Source of the DNA: Streptomyces albicerus
Lineage (GTDB): Bacteria > Actinomycetota > Actinomycetes > Streptomycetales > Streptomycetaceae
NCBI RefSeq assembly: GCF_008905045.1
Contig: NZ_VWMY01000037.1
Coordinates: forward strand, 16,790 to 80,789
Direction of reading: 5' to 3'
Length of the DNA: 64,000 nucleotides
Translations under genes and position numbers: made by a program
Shown: positions 17,262 to 25,446 of the stretch, piece after piece
How the letters are laid out: each line of letters starts with the position of its first letter
Position numbering within the stretch: the stretch's first letter is position 1
The notes under the pieces: model-generated
Databases searched by the model: none
The model's input: the letters and a program-made list of their open reading frames with translations, nothing else
What the model was told of the DNA's origin: nothing

Positions 17262-17927
17262 ATGCCCAAGCACACCCGAGCCGCCGTGCTCACCGCACTC
17301 GCCGCCGCGAGTGTCGCCCTCGGGGCGGTGCTCGCCGGCCCGGCCGGCGCCGCCGCGAAGGACACGAGCGCCTCGACGCACGCATCAACGAGCACCTCCG
17401 CGAAGGCGAAGGCGTGGCCGAAGTTCCTGTCGGCCAGGGAACTGCCGCCGCACCCCACGTCTTCCTGGCGGGCGGGCAAGGTCACGGACGGCGTGCCCGA
17501 CGAGATGCGGTTCTGCATCCAGAAGGCTCTGCCGGGATACGACTCCCGGTACCGCGACTTCCGCACCGACCTCGAGACCAACGCCCAGCAGCTCACCTTC
17601 GTCGTCGGCAGCAACGCCAAGGCCAAGGCCCTGGCCGCGCGGCTGAACAAGGAGATCAGGTCGTGCGCGGCCCGGATCGAGCGGGCCGACCCGGATATCG
17701 ACGCCAGGTCGAAGGACTACGGGAAGCTGGCGGTCGAGGAGGGCGCCCACGTCCACGGCCTGCAGACCAACGCCTCCTGGGGCGCCATGGACGTCCACCT
17801 CCTCTCGGTCGGCCGGGACGGCCGGGCCGTCACCGTCGTGATCTGGGGACAGATGGGTGACCTCGCCCACGCGCCGGTGAAGGCGTTCAAGAAGACGACG
17901 ACCACGGCGGTCGACAAGCTCTACTGA
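17262..17927 (+). CDS. Secreted protein of unknown function
   Basis: The start is the ATG preceded by GGGGGACCC, giving 221 residues. A Sec signal peptide (PKHTRAAVLTALAAASVALG, cleavage near AGAAA) leads into a short Ser/Thr/Ala linker and a ~170-residue mature domain with three cysteines (MRFCIQ, IRSCAARI). It resembles the PknH-like or sensor-type extracellular domains of actinobacteria only loosely (LTFVVGSNAKAKALAARLNKEIRSC, AVTVVIWGQMGD). I do not assign a function. It is followed directly by a four-copy repeat and a strong hairpin. Confidence 0.75.
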   Translation: MPKHTRAAVLTALAAASVALGAVLAGPAGAAAKDTSASTHASTSTSAKAKAWPKFLSARELPPHPTSSWRAGKVTDGVPDEMRFCIQKALPGYDSRYRDFRTDLETNAQQLTFVVGSNAKAKALAARLNKEIRSCAARIERADPDIDARSKDYGKLAVEEGAHVHGLQTNASWGAMDVHLLSVGRDGRAVTVVIWGQMGDLAHAPVKAFKKTTTTAVDKLY

Positions 17928-17928
17928 C

Positions 17929-17988
17929 CCGATCGAAAAGAGCCCGATCGAAAAGAGCCCGACCGAAAAGAGCCCGACCGAAAAGAGC
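17929..17988. repeat. Four tandem 15-bp units directly after a stop codon
   Basis: CCGATCGAAAAGAGC occurs twice and then CCGACCGAAAAGAGC twice, at 17929, 17944, 17959 and 17974. The array starts two bases after the secreted-protein stop and ends one base before the terminator stem, so it would form the 3' untranslated end of that transcript. Confidence 0.9.
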
Positions 17989-17989
17989 C

Positions 17990-18029
17990 GGAGCCGCCCT
18001 CCCGTCACGGGGGTCGAGAGGGCGGCTCC
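17990..18029 (+). terminator. 12-bp perfect hairpin terminator
   Basis: GGAGCCGCCCTC (17990-18001) pairs with GAGGGCGGCTCC (18018-18029) over a 16-base loop, followed by TCGC. There is no U-tract, as is usual for Streptomyces terminators. It ends the secreted-protein transcript. Confidence 0.75.
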
Positions 18030-18327
18030 TCGCACATCGCCGCCCCAAGCCTCCGACAACACCTCCACGTCGAGTACCAGTCGAGTACCAACTGCCGTAC
18101 GTCCTCGTCGAGTACGGCCAGTTCGTCTGCCGCCTCTCAAGCAACAGACGCACCGGTCGGCCTCCCCTCGCCCGCACCCATGGGCGTACGACAGGTGGTT
18201 GACGATTCGACATGACTGTCACGTTCAGGGCGGGGCATGCATTCCGTGAACGTGTTCGAGCAGGAGGGGAACCGACAGCGGCGTGCGGGCGGGGGTCATG
18301 AAGAGGCATGCACGAGGAGGCGGTCCC

Positions 18328-18798
18328 GTGGTATCCGGGGCCTTCTCGGCGAAGACGGTGAAGATGACCAAGACGATGGAGGACTCGGCGAACGGGGCGA
18401 CCGACCAGCACGGTTTCGCGCAGCTCAGGCGAAGGCTCGGGCGCTGCGATCTGCGGGCGGTGCCCGAGGTCCGCAGAGCGCTTCGGGACCTGCTCGCCCA
18501 CTGGGGGAGGCCCGGCAGATCCGAGATAGCGGAACTACTGACCAGCGAACTCGTCACCAACGCGCTCATCCACACCGACCACGACGCGCTGCTGACAGCC
18601 ACCGTCGGCCCACGCGGCCTGCGGGTGGAGGTACGGGACTTCGTGGGACGCAGGCCCAGACTGCGCGTACCGAACGCCGACGACGGTACGCACGGCAGAG
18701 GCCTGGTCCTGGTGCAGTCCCTGGCGGACGCGTGGGGCGTACGAGTGCATGGGGTGGGGAAGGTGGTCTGGTTCGAACTCGACGGGGGCACGGCATGA
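18328..18798 (+). CDS. HATPase_c ATP-binding protein (anti-sigma regulatory factor-like)
   Basis: I chose the GTG at 18328 because GAGGAGG lies seven bases upstream; this gives 156 residues. The GHKL ATPase motifs are present: an N-box ELVTNALIHT, a degenerate G1 region VRDFVG, and a G2-type THGRGLVLVQSLAD. These single-domain Streptomyces proteins resemble RsbW/SpoIIAB serine kinases that sequester sigma factors or phosphorylate anti-anti-sigma proteins. No sigma or anti-anti-sigma gene is adjacent, so the partner is unknown. An upstream GTG/ATG (18283, 18298) is less well placed. The stop codon lies inside a strong terminator hairpin. Confidence 0.85.
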   Translation: MVSGAFSAKTVKMTKTMEDSANGATDQHGFAQLRRRLGRCDLRAVPEVRRALRDLLAHWGRPGRSEIAELLTSELVTNALIHTDHDALLTATVGPRGLRVEVRDFVGRRPRLRVPNADDGTHGRGLVLVQSLADAWGVRVHGVGKVVWFELDGGTA

Positions 18799-18815
18799 GA
18801 TGCCGTGCCCCCGTC
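18781..18815. terminator. 16-bp perfect hairpin overlapping a stop codon (bidirectional terminator)
   Basis: GACGGGGGCACGGCAT (18781-18796) pairs perfectly with 18800-18815 across a three-base GAG loop. The TGA of the HATPase gene (18796-18798) begins at the top of the stem. It lies between convergent genes and should terminate both. Confidence 0.85.
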
Positions 18816-18857
18816 CGGAGTTGAGGCCGCCAAGGGCCTGGGTCCTGCTGGCTGTGC

Positions 18858-19889
18858 TCAGCCGAACTGCTGCTCCAGGTCCTTCAGCTTGCGCTCAAGG
18901 GAGTCGAGTCGCGGCAGGGCCATTGTGTCGTCCTCCGCGGTGAGGTCGACCGTGACCGACTCACTGCCGCGCCGGACGGGCTGGAGCGATGGCCGGGCGC
19001 GTACGGGCAGTTCCGGCGTCGATATGGCAGGCTCCGCGGCGACCTGGGCGGCCGCGGTGGCCGACTGGAGTTCCACCTGTCGGCCGCCGCGTCCGGCTAG
19101 CCCGCGGTGGCCGCGGGTGATCGCCTTGATACGGGCGCGGTCCAGCTTCTCCTGGTCGCGCCGACGCTGCCGGTTCTGCTCCTTCTCCCGCTTGTCCTCA
19201 CGCACTTCCTCGACCGCCTCGTCCAGGCTGCGCACACCCTCCAGGAGCATCAGCGACCAGGCGCCGTAGGTCTCACGAGGGGCCCGCAGCCACCGTACGA
19301 TCCGGATCTGCGGCAGCGGCCGGGGCACCAGGCCCTGCTCGCGCAGGGCGGCACGGCGGGTCTGCTTCAGCGCGCGGTCGAAGAGGACGGCGGCCGACAG
19401 GGACATGCCGGCGAAGAAGTGCGGGGCGCCCGCGTGGCCGAGACCCCTGGGGGCGTGCACCCAGTTGAACCAGGCGGCCGCGGCGGCGAACGTCCACACA
19501 AGTATCCGGGAGCCGAGCGCCGCGTCACCGTGGCTGGCCTCGCGCACCGCGAGCACGGAGCAGAACATGGCCGCGCCGTCCAGGCCGAACGGAACCAGGT
19601 ACTGCCAGCCGCCGGAGAGATTCAGGTTCTGCTCGCCGAAGCCGACCAGGCCGTGGAAGGAGAGCGCGGCGGCGACCGCGGCGCAGCAGAAGAGCAGTAC
19701 GTAGGAGGCGGTGCCGTAGACGGCCTCCTTGCGTCTGCGGCGCTCCTCGCTGCGCTCCCACGAATCGTCGGTGCTCGTCTTCTCCCCGGCGCGCTTGCCG
19801 CGCGCGAGCACCGCAACCGCCGCCAGCAAGCCCAGGAGCAGCACGGCGCCCGGAAGCAGCCAGTTCAGCGATATGTCGGTCAGTCTCAT
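18858..19889 (-). CDS. DUF2637 membrane protein with coiled-coil tail
   Basis: The ATG at 19889 (MRLTDISLNW) follows AAGGGACC and gives 343 residues. There are five hydrophobic segments: NWLLPGAVLLLGLLAAVAVL, then four in the DUF2637 core including YLVPFGLDGAAMFCSVLA and TFAAAAAWFNWVHA. A charged, helix-forming tail follows (EVREDKREKEQNRQRRRDQE), then a variable C-terminus ending in a short coiled coil (LDSLERKLKDLEQQF). DUF2637 proteins occur on actinomycete chromosomes and in conjugative elements, where related Spd proteins assist plasmid spread. With no transfer genes nearby this is likely a chromosomal paralogue of unknown role. Confidence 0.85.
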   Translation of the reverse strand: MRLTDISLNWLLPGAVLLLGLLAAVAVLARGKRAGEKTSTDDSWERSEERRRRKEAVYGTASYVLLFCCAAVAAALSFHGLVGFGEQNLNLSGGWQYLVPFGLDGAAMFCSVLAVREASHGDAALGSRILVWTFAAAAAWFNWVHAPRGLGHAGAPHFFAGMSLSAAVLFDRALKQTRRAALREQGLVPRPLPQIRIVRWLRAPRETYGAWSLMLLEGVRSLDEAVEEVREDKREKEQNRQRRRDQEKLDRARIKAITRGHRGLAGRGGRQVELQSATAAAQVAAEPAISTPELPVRARPSLQPVRRGSESVTVDLTAEDDTMALPRLDSLERKLKDLEQQFG

Positions 19890-20194
19890 CTGGGGTCCCT
19901 TGCATTGGGATAGGGCGTAACGCCCGCCATAGTGGCCCAATCCCGCGTGTCCTCAGGGGGTTTCGGGGCAAGAGGCCGCCAACGGAGTGCAAGGGGGTGC
20001 GCGAGGGCGACATTCTGCTCGAACTGCCGCTTGAGGAGCGGGAGTTGAGTTCGAGTTAGATTACCCGTACGGGTGGTTCCACGGTAAGTTCTTGCGCCAA
20101 GTGAGGATTCTGTGAAGCGACTGTAACCAAGGCGCCCGGTTCCGGGGGTCAAGACACCTGGTTCCACGCGGAGTTGATCATAGGTGACGCGGAC
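19890..20194. other. 305-bp region upstream of DUF2637 gene with palindrome
   Basis: It carries the promoter of the DUF2637 gene (minus). A perfect palindrome ACCCGTACGGGT sits at 20063-20074, next to an AT-rich TAATCTAACT on the minus strand that could be a -10 region. No gene is seen. Confidence 0.6.
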
Positions 20195-21124
20195 TCAGCC
20201 TGCCGCCGCCGCTTCGGCCGCTTCGGCCGTCAGCTTCGCGATGCGGACCGCCTCGGAGTTGCGCGGGCAGTTGGCGCAGGTGTCCTCGGCGTCGAGGGTG
20301 TAGTAGAAGCAGCAGCTGGCCCGGTCCCGGGTGGGCAGGCACTCGCCGTTCGGACCGGTCACCTCGCGGAAGGCTGCCGAGCCGACGTACGGCCGGGTCG
20401 TGCCGGGAAACAGCCGCTCCAGTTCGTCCGTCGCGCGCTGCCGCTCGCCGAGGAGTCCGGCGACGTACCAGAGGCTCTCGACCACCTCGTCCGTCGCCAT
20501 GCCCCACAGGGCGCGGCCCCGGCGCCGCGTCCGGGGGCCGAATCCGCCGAGGACCGGCTCCAGGTGCTCGGCCACGGCGGCCCGTACCTCCGCGCGCAGG
20601 GCCTCGTCGTCCGCGACGACGCGGGCGCCGGGCAGCGCGGCCGCCGGGTCGTCCGGCAGGCAGGCGAATTCGGTGACGCGCACGGCGATGCGACCGGGCA
20701 TGCGCTGGAAGGTGACGTGTTCCACAGGGAAGCGGGGTACGCGGCGCAGCAGGAACCACGGCACCGTGAACAGCAGACAGGCCGGCCAGGCGTAACGGTG
20801 CAGGCCGAAGGTGGCGACGACGTCCGGGCGGGCCCGCTGTCCGTGGTCCGCGAGTGCCTGTTCGTCGTCCCAGGCGAGGAACGCGTCGAGCTCCGCCCCG
20901 CCCGCCGCGAGCCCCGCGACAGGGACCCGCCCGCCGTCCATGGGGGCCGGCTCCCCAGGGGCGAGTTCCGTGACGCCCAGGCCCGGGAGCACCTCGGTCA
21001 TGCGCGCATACGCCTCGGTGAGGGGCGAGCGAAGCGAGATGAGGGTCCCCCCGGACGGAGCCTGGGGGAGGGCCGGGCGGGAGTCGGCGCCGGGCCAGGT
21101 CTCGGCCGGGGCGGGAGCGGACAT
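20195..21124 (-). CDS. FhuF-like ferric-iron reductase / (2Fe-2S) protein
   Basis: The 309-residue protein begins MSAPAPAETW. Its C-terminus carries the FhuF signature CC-x10-C-x2-C (CCFYYTLDAEDTCANC), which in E. coli FhuF holds a 2Fe-2S cluster used to reduce iron released from hydroxamate siderophores. The middle region (LHRYAWPACLLFTVPWFLLRRVPRFP) matches the IucA/FhuF-type fold typical of Streptomyces homologues. A 19-bp iron box centred about 36 bp upstream of the start supports repression by a DmdR1/IdeR-type regulator. No siderophore transport gene is adjacent. Confidence 0.85.
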   Translation of the reverse strand: MSAPAPAETWPGADSRPALPQAPSGGTLISLRSPLTEAYARMTEVLPGLGVTELAPGEPAPMDGGRVPVAGLAAGGAELDAFLAWDDEQALADHGQRARPDVVATFGLHRYAWPACLLFTVPWFLLRRVPRFPVEHVTFQRMPGRIAVRVTEFACLPDDPAAALPGARVVADDEALRAEVRAAVAEHLEPVLGGFGPRTRRRGRALWGMATDEVVESLWYVAGLLGERQRATDELERLFPGTTRPYVGSAAFREVTGPNGECLPTRDRASCCFYYTLDAEDTCANCPRNSEAVRIAKLTAEAAEAAAAG

Positions 21125-21150
21125 GCAAGGACCCCGTTTCACGATCATTT

Positions 21151-21169
21151 GCAGGTAAGGCTTACCTTA
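21151..21169 (-). promoter_or_regulatory. Iron box (DmdR1/IdeR-type operator)
   Basis: GCAGGTAAGGCTTACCTTA matches the actinomycete iron-box consensus TTAGGTTAGGCTAACCTAA at 14 of 19 positions and has the same dyad. It lies just upstream of the FhuF-like gene, and also 94 bp upstream of the divergent GntR gene. Confidence 0.8.
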
Positions 21170-21262
21170 CCCGATACGATCGAGGTTTACCCTGTTCTGT
21201 CGGGGTCGCTCCGGACCCCACCCGAAATACCACCACCACCGCCAACACCGGAGGAGGCTCCC

Positions 21263-22402
21263 GTGGAGAAGGCCGGTTCGCGCGAGGCGTACGGCTCTGC
21301 CGGGGACCCTTCGAAGGCCGAGGCCGAGGCCGCTCCCGACGGGGGAGCGGTGCGGGTGCCTCCCCGGGCGCGGGCGGCGGACGCGGACCGCGAGCGCGGG
21401 GCGGGCCGCGCGGGCGCGCCGCGAGAGGACTCCGTTTCCGCTGCCCCCTCCGAGGGCTCGGTCCGCGGGGAGCACACGCACAGTGAGACACCGATTCCGC
21501 AGCCGCGGGTGACGCGCGAAGGCGCACGGGAGGCGCGGGCTTCAGGTGCGGCGGGTGCGGCGGGTGCTGTGCGGCACGAGGGGCGTTCGGGCGCGGGCGG
21601 GACCTCGGCGCGCGAAGGTCTTCCGGGTGCGACCACTGGCGCTGTGCGCGAAGGTCTTCCGGGTCAGGCCGGTACCGCCGCGCGCCACACCTCGCCGGGT
21701 CGCCCCGGCGGCTTCGGCGCCCCCGGCGAACCGGGCGCCCCCGCCGCCCGCCATTCCTCCACCTCTCCATCACCCCGCCCGGTCGTTCAGCGAGCCTCCG
21801 TCCGCGGCCAGATCCTCGATGCTCTCCGGGCCGCCCTCGTCGCCGGTGAACTCGCCCCCGGCGAGGTCTACTCCGCCCCCGCGCTGGGGGAACGCTTCGG
21901 CGTCTCCGCGACGCCCGTCCGCGAGGCCATGCAGCAGCTCGCCGTCGAGGGCGCCGTGGAGGTCGTCCCGAACCGGGGCTTCCGCGTCGTGCGGCGCGGC
22001 GCCCGCGAACTGGCCGAGCTCGCCGAGATCCGGGCCCTCGTGGAGGTGCCGGTGATGCTGCGGCTGGCCCGTACGCTGTCCGCCTCCTGCTGGGCGGAGC
22101 TGCGCCCGCTCGCCGAGGCGACGGTGGCTGCCGCGTCCACCGGTGACCGGGCGCGTTACGCCGAGTCCGACCGTGCCTTCCACGCGGCGGTCCTCGCCCT
22201 CTCCGGCAACCGCCAGCTCGTACAGCTCGCGGACGATCTCCACCGCCGCGCCCAGTGGCCCCTCGCCGGCGCCCCCGGCTGCCGCACCCGCGCCGAACTG
22301 CTGGCCGACGCCGCCCAGCACACGGCGCTGCTCGACGCGCTGACCGCCCAGGACCTCGCGGTCGTCCAGTCCCTGGCGCGGGAGCACTTCGCGGGCGTGT
22401 AG
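21263..22402 (+). CDS. GntR/FadR-family regulator with long disordered N-terminal extension
   Basis: The GTG at 21263 follows GGAGGAGG and gives 379 residues. Residues 1-170 are Ala/Gly/Glu/Arg-rich and unstructured. The GntR winged helix starts near RASVRGQILDALRAALVAGE (PALGERFGVSATPVREAMQQ). The C-terminus is an all-helical FCD effector domain (AELAEIRALVEVPVMLRLA; YAESDRAFHAAVLALSGN; TALLDALTAQD). FCD regulators bind small organic acids and repress catabolic genes; the ligand is unknown here. The extension contains an exact 19-bp DNA repeat (21610-21628 and 21646-21664) encoding REGLPG twice. No catabolic operon adjoins it. Confidence 0.85.
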   Translation: MEKAGSREAYGSAGDPSKAEAEAAPDGGAVRVPPRARAADADRERGAGRAGAPREDSVSAAPSEGSVRGEHTHSETPIPQPRVTREGAREARASGAAGAAGAVRHEGRSGAGGTSAREGLPGATTGAVREGLPGQAGTAARHTSPGRPGGFGAPGEPGAPAARHSSTSPSPRPVVQRASVRGQILDALRAALVAGELAPGEVYSAPALGERFGVSATPVREAMQQLAVEGAVEVVPNRGFRVVRRGARELAELAEIRALVEVPVMLRLARTLSASCWAELRPLAEATVAAASTGDRARYAESDRAFHAAVLALSGNRQLVQLADDLHRRAQWPLAGAPGCRTRAELLADAAQHTALLDALTAQDLAVVQSLAREHFAGV

Positions 22403-22510
22403 CCGGTATGTGCCGTTCGCCTCGGGCCTGTCACGGTTGCGTCCGGCCGTGTCCACGGCCACCGCTCCCGGGAACCCGGCCCGCGGCGGTACGTGTGTCA
22501 CCCCTCACGA

Positions 22511-22534
22511 GGTGACCGAACGCGGTGACCGAAC
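22511..22534. repeat. 11-bp direct repeat upstream of small membrane protein gene
   Basis: GGTGACCGAAC occurs at 22511-22521 and 22524-22534, a 13-bp period. It ends 18 bp before the ATG, so it overlaps the leader of the small gene. Confidence 0.8.
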
Positions 22535-22552
22535 CCACCGGGGGTACCGACG

Positions 22553-22831
22553 ATGTTTCCCGACCCTGGCATGCAGGCGGCACAGCAGCACCACTCCGAC
22601 GCGGCACGTCGATTCCGTGAGATGAACGACCACATGGACGCCCAGCGCCGCCACCGCAACCGCGTGCGCGGCCGCTCCGGCTCCGGCCTCGGCGGACTGC
22701 TGAAGCTGATCCTCGTCGTGGCCGTCGTCGTGTTCCTCGCCCAGAACCCCGAACTCCGCGCCGAGTCCTGGACGTTGGTCCAGGACCTTTGGGCGAACGT
22801 CCAGAACAGCCAAGCGGACTCGGGGAAGTGA
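22553..22831 (+). CDS. Small single-span membrane protein
   Basis: This 92-residue protein has a polar, His/Arg-rich N-terminal half (SDAARRFREMNDHMDAQRRH), one clear membrane span (LLKLILVVAVVVFLAQN) and a short amphipathic tail. The ATG follows GGGGG by eight bases. It resembles small Streptomyces membrane proteins of unknown function. It is convergent with the TPR gene, with 15 bp between stops. Confidence 0.7.
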   Translation: MFPDPGMQAAQQHHSDAARRFREMNDHMDAQRRHRNRVRGRSGSGLGGLLKLILVVAVVVFLAQNPELRAESWTLVQDLWANVQNSQADSGK

Positions 22832-22846
22832 GCCCCCCGAGACCGC

Positions 22847-23620
22847 TCAAGCCGTGGCCGCGGGCGGCGCCAACTGATCCGCCAGCCACGTGGGTACGCC
22901 CCCCAGCAGCCGGAACAGCCGGCCCGCCTCGGCCCGCAGCCTGGAGGCCTCCGGTTCGGTCTCCGCGTCGGCCAGGGAGGCCAGCGCCGGGGCCGTGCCG
23001 ACCAGGTAGCCCAACTCCTCGCGGATGCGCAGGGATTCGGTGAAGCCGTGCCGGGCCTCCGCCAACTCGCCGTCGCGCAGGGCGAGTCCGGCGAGATGGC
23101 GCCAGGTGAAGGAGAGCAGCAGGGAGTCGTCCTGGGCGACGGCGCCCGCGTGGGCGCGGCGGTAGGCGGCACGGGCGGACTGCGGGGAACGCGCCAGGTT
23201 CTCCGCGAGCAGGCCGCGCCGGAAGTCGAGCAGGGCCCGGCCCGGAGCACCCGGCGCGATCAGCGCAGCCGCCCGGCCGAGCGCGGCCCGCGCCTCGTCC
23301 GCCCGGTCGCGCACGGCGAGCAGCGTGGACGCGTACGCGAGCTGCCCCCGCTCGCACGCCGCGGCGCCCCGCTCGTCGTCGCTCTGGGCCAGCGCCTCCG
23401 CCGTACGCAGCGCGTCCTCGGCCTCGGCCCACCCCTGCTCGGTGTAGAGACACCGCTCGACGAGGAGCGAGGCCCGCTGGAGGGCGGCCCCCGCCGTACG
23501 CGGTTCGAGGAGCGCGGCCGCGTCGGCCCAGCAGGCGCGCGAGCGCAGCCGCCATACCGCGGTCTGGAGTGGATCGTCCCCTGCAGCCGTTCCGTAACCA
23601 GACATGGCGGTTTGCGCCAC
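22847..23620 (-). CDS. TPR-like helical repeat protein
   Basis: The GTG at 23620 follows GGAGGGC at good spacing and gives 257 residues, opening AQTAMSGYGTAAGDDPLQ. The rest is alpha-helical with degenerate tetratricopeptide repeats (AEDALRTAEALAQSDDERGA, ARAALGRAAAL, AELRHGF-type segments). There is no signal peptide or catalytic motif. Likely a protein-interaction scaffold; partners are unknown. Confidence 0.7.
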   Translation of the reverse strand: MAQTAMSGYGTAAGDDPLQTAVWRLRSRACWADAAALLEPRTAGAALQRASLLVERCLYTEQGWAEAEDALRTAEALAQSDDERGAAACERGQLAYASTLLAVRDRADEARAALGRAAALIAPGAPGRALLDFRRGLLAENLARSPQSARAAYRRAHAGAVAQDDSLLLSFTWRHLAGLALRDGELAEARHGFTESLRIREELGYLVGTAPALASLADAETEPEASRLRAEAGRLFRLLGGVPTWLADQLAPPAATA

Positions 23621-23772
23621 GTTGCCCTCCCCGAGCACGCCATTGAGCTGTTGAGTGGTGGCCGCATCTCAGCACGAATGGGCGCGCCCGGCCAAGGGGG
23701 TGGGTGAAGGATTTCACAAAGTCGTGGGACAGAGATGGCACTTGGTGCCCTCAGATCCACAACGCTGTGACC

Positions 23773-25446
23773 TCAGCTCATCCGCAACGCGAGGAAGAAG
23801 TCCAGCTTGTCCTCGAGCCGGGAAAGATCGCGACCCGTCAACTGCTCGATGCGCCCCACCCGGTAGCGCAGCGTGTTGACGTGCAGGTGCAGACGGGCGG
23901 CACACCGGGTCCAGGAGCCGTCACAGTCGAGAAAGGCCTCGAGGGTGGGGATCAGTTCGGCGCGGTGGCGTCTGTCGTAGTCGCGCAGCGGGTCGAGAAG
24001 GCGCGCCGTGAAGGCGCGGCGTACGTCGTCCGGCACGAAAGGCAGCAGCAGGACGTGGGACGCCAGCTCCTGGTGTCCGGCCGCGCACACCCGTCCGGGC
24101 CGCGCCGCCGCGACCCGGCGCGCGTGCCGGGCCTCCTCCAGGGCGCCGCGCAGCCCGTCCGCCGAGTGCACGGCGGCGCTGACGCCGAGCGTGAGCCGCC
24201 CGTCGTCGTCGAGCCCCGCCGACAGCGGGTCGCGTACGGCCTCGAGCAGCGTGTCGGCGAGCAGTCCGGCCTCGGAGCCGTCGTGCTCCGAGGAAACCGC
24301 CGGAAGCGGTACGAGCGCGATGGCCTCGTCGCCCGTATGGGCGACCGCGATCCGGTCGGACGGCTCGGGTCCCGACGTCAGCGGGTCGACGAGGATCTCC
24401 TCGAGCAGCGCCTGCGCCACCGGCCCGCCCTCGATCTCTCCGCCGTCCCACTCGACGCGGGCGACCACGACCTGCCAGTGCGGGGCGGCGCCGAGACCGG
24501 GCAGCAGCACGGGCGCCGCGACCCGCAGCCGCGCCGCGATCTCGGCGGGCGCGGCACCGGTCTGCACCAGCTCCAGCACCTCCTGCGCGAGCCGCCGGCG
24601 CACGGTGCGTGCCGCGTCCCGCCGGTCCCGTTCGACCGCGATCAGCTGTGTCACGCCCTCCAGCAGGTCGAGCCGCTCCTCCGGCCAGTCCCCGGCGTCC
24701 GCCTCGACCGCTAGCAGCCAGTCGGACAGGACCGTCTCGCGTACGTCGCGCGCGCCCGCCGTACCGCGGCCGCTGCTGCGGATCGGGAAGAGCGAGTACG
24801 TCGTGCCGCCCACGGTCACGCGGTACGGCCCGCGCCGCCCGGTGCGGACGGCCGCCAGGTGCTCGCCCGCGAGCGTGGCGCAGACGTCGGCGGGCAGTCC
24901 CGGTTCCGTGAGGTTCGAGCCCGCGATGAGGCGTCCGGCGGGGGAGAGGACCCAGGCCTGCAGGTCCAGGTCGGAGCCGAGCAGGTCCAGGACCACGTCC
25001 GGGCCGCCGCCCGCCGGGCCGGAGGTCATCATCCGGCGGTGCCGGTCCACCACGGCGGCCAGGTCCCCGGCCCGCTCGCCCGACACCTGCCGTACGACAT
25101 GCTCGGTGATCGTCGCGAAGGCCACCGACTCGTTGACGGCGAACAGCGGCAGCCGGTGCCGGGCGCAGGCCGCCACCAGATCGTCCGGGATGGCGCCCAG
25201 CTCGGCCTCGCCGGCGGCCAGCGCGGTGACTCCGGCGCCCGTGAGGATCCGTACGAAGGGCTCGGAGTCGGCTGCGTCACGGCGCCAGGCGAGGCCCGTG
25301 AGCACCAGCTCGCCGCCGGAGAGATAGCGGCTCGGGTCCCGTAGGTCCGTGGTCATCACACCGCGCACGGTGCGGTCCAGCTCGTCCTCGCCGCCGAGCA
25401 GCCGCAGGCCCAGCGCGTCGGTGTCCAGCAGTGCGCGCAGCCGCAT
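23773..25446 (-). CDS. PucR-family transcriptional regulator of purine catabolism
   Basis: The protein has 557 residues from MRLRALLDTDALGLRLL. The N-terminal PucR domain (LDRTVRGVMTTDLRDPSRYL, GELVLTGLAW) spans about 120 residues. A GAF-like middle follows, and the C-terminal PucR helix-turn-helix reads CAARLHLHVNTLRYRVGRIE. In Bacillus and Streptomyces, PucR-type proteins control purine degradation genes. It is divergent from the xanthine dehydrogenase operon across a 419-bp region, which supports the same role here. A 10-bp tandem repeat (25479-25498) sits just upstream of its start. Confidence 0.88.
   Translation of the reverse strand: MRLRALLDTDALGLRLLGGEDELDRTVRGVMTTDLRDPSRYLSGGELVLTGLAWRRDAADSEPFVRILTGAGVTALAAGEAELGAIPDDLVAACARHRLPLFAVNESVAFATITEHVVRQVSGERAGDLAAVVDRHRRMMTSGPAGGGPDVVLDLLGSDLDLQAWVLSPAGRLIAGSNLTEPGLPADVCATLAGEHLAAVRTGRRGPYRVTVGGTTYSLFPIRSSGRGTAGARDVRETVLSDWLLAVEADAGDWPEERLDLLEGVTQLIAVERDRRDAARTVRRRLAQEVLELVQTGAAPAEIAARLRVAAPVLLPGLGAAPHWQVVVARVEWDGGEIEGGPVAQALLEEILVDPLTSGPEPSDRIAVAHTGDEAIALVPLPAVSSEHDGSEAGLLADTLLEAVRDPLSAGLDDDGRLTLGVSAAVHSADGLRGALEEARHARRVAAARPGRVCAAGHQELASHVLLLPFVPDDVRRAFTARLLDPLRDYDRRHRAELIPTLEAFLDCDGSWTRCAARLHLHVNTLRYRVGRIEQLTGRDLSRLEDKLDFFLALRMS

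Larger units (their letters stand above)
17928..18327. other. 400-bp intergenic region after secreted-protein gene
   Basis: It begins with the four-copy 15-bp repeat and terminator described separately. At 18068-18117 there are three copies of GTCGAGTAC, two of them adjacent. From 18130 to 18327 it presumably carries the promoter of the HATPase gene. No reliable gene is seen. Confidence 0.6.

Noticed and set aside
17929..17988. CRISPR-like array
   Set aside because: Units are directly tandem 15-mers without spacers, and no cas genes are near.
20178..21128. Alternative minus-strand frame over the FhuF-like gene
   Set aside because: It lacks the CC-x10-C-x2-C motif and is Arg/Pro-rich.
20174..21262. 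Upstream continuation of the GntR frame
   Set aside because: It runs antisense through the FhuF-like gene and iron box; a strong RBS and GTG at 21263 mark the real start.
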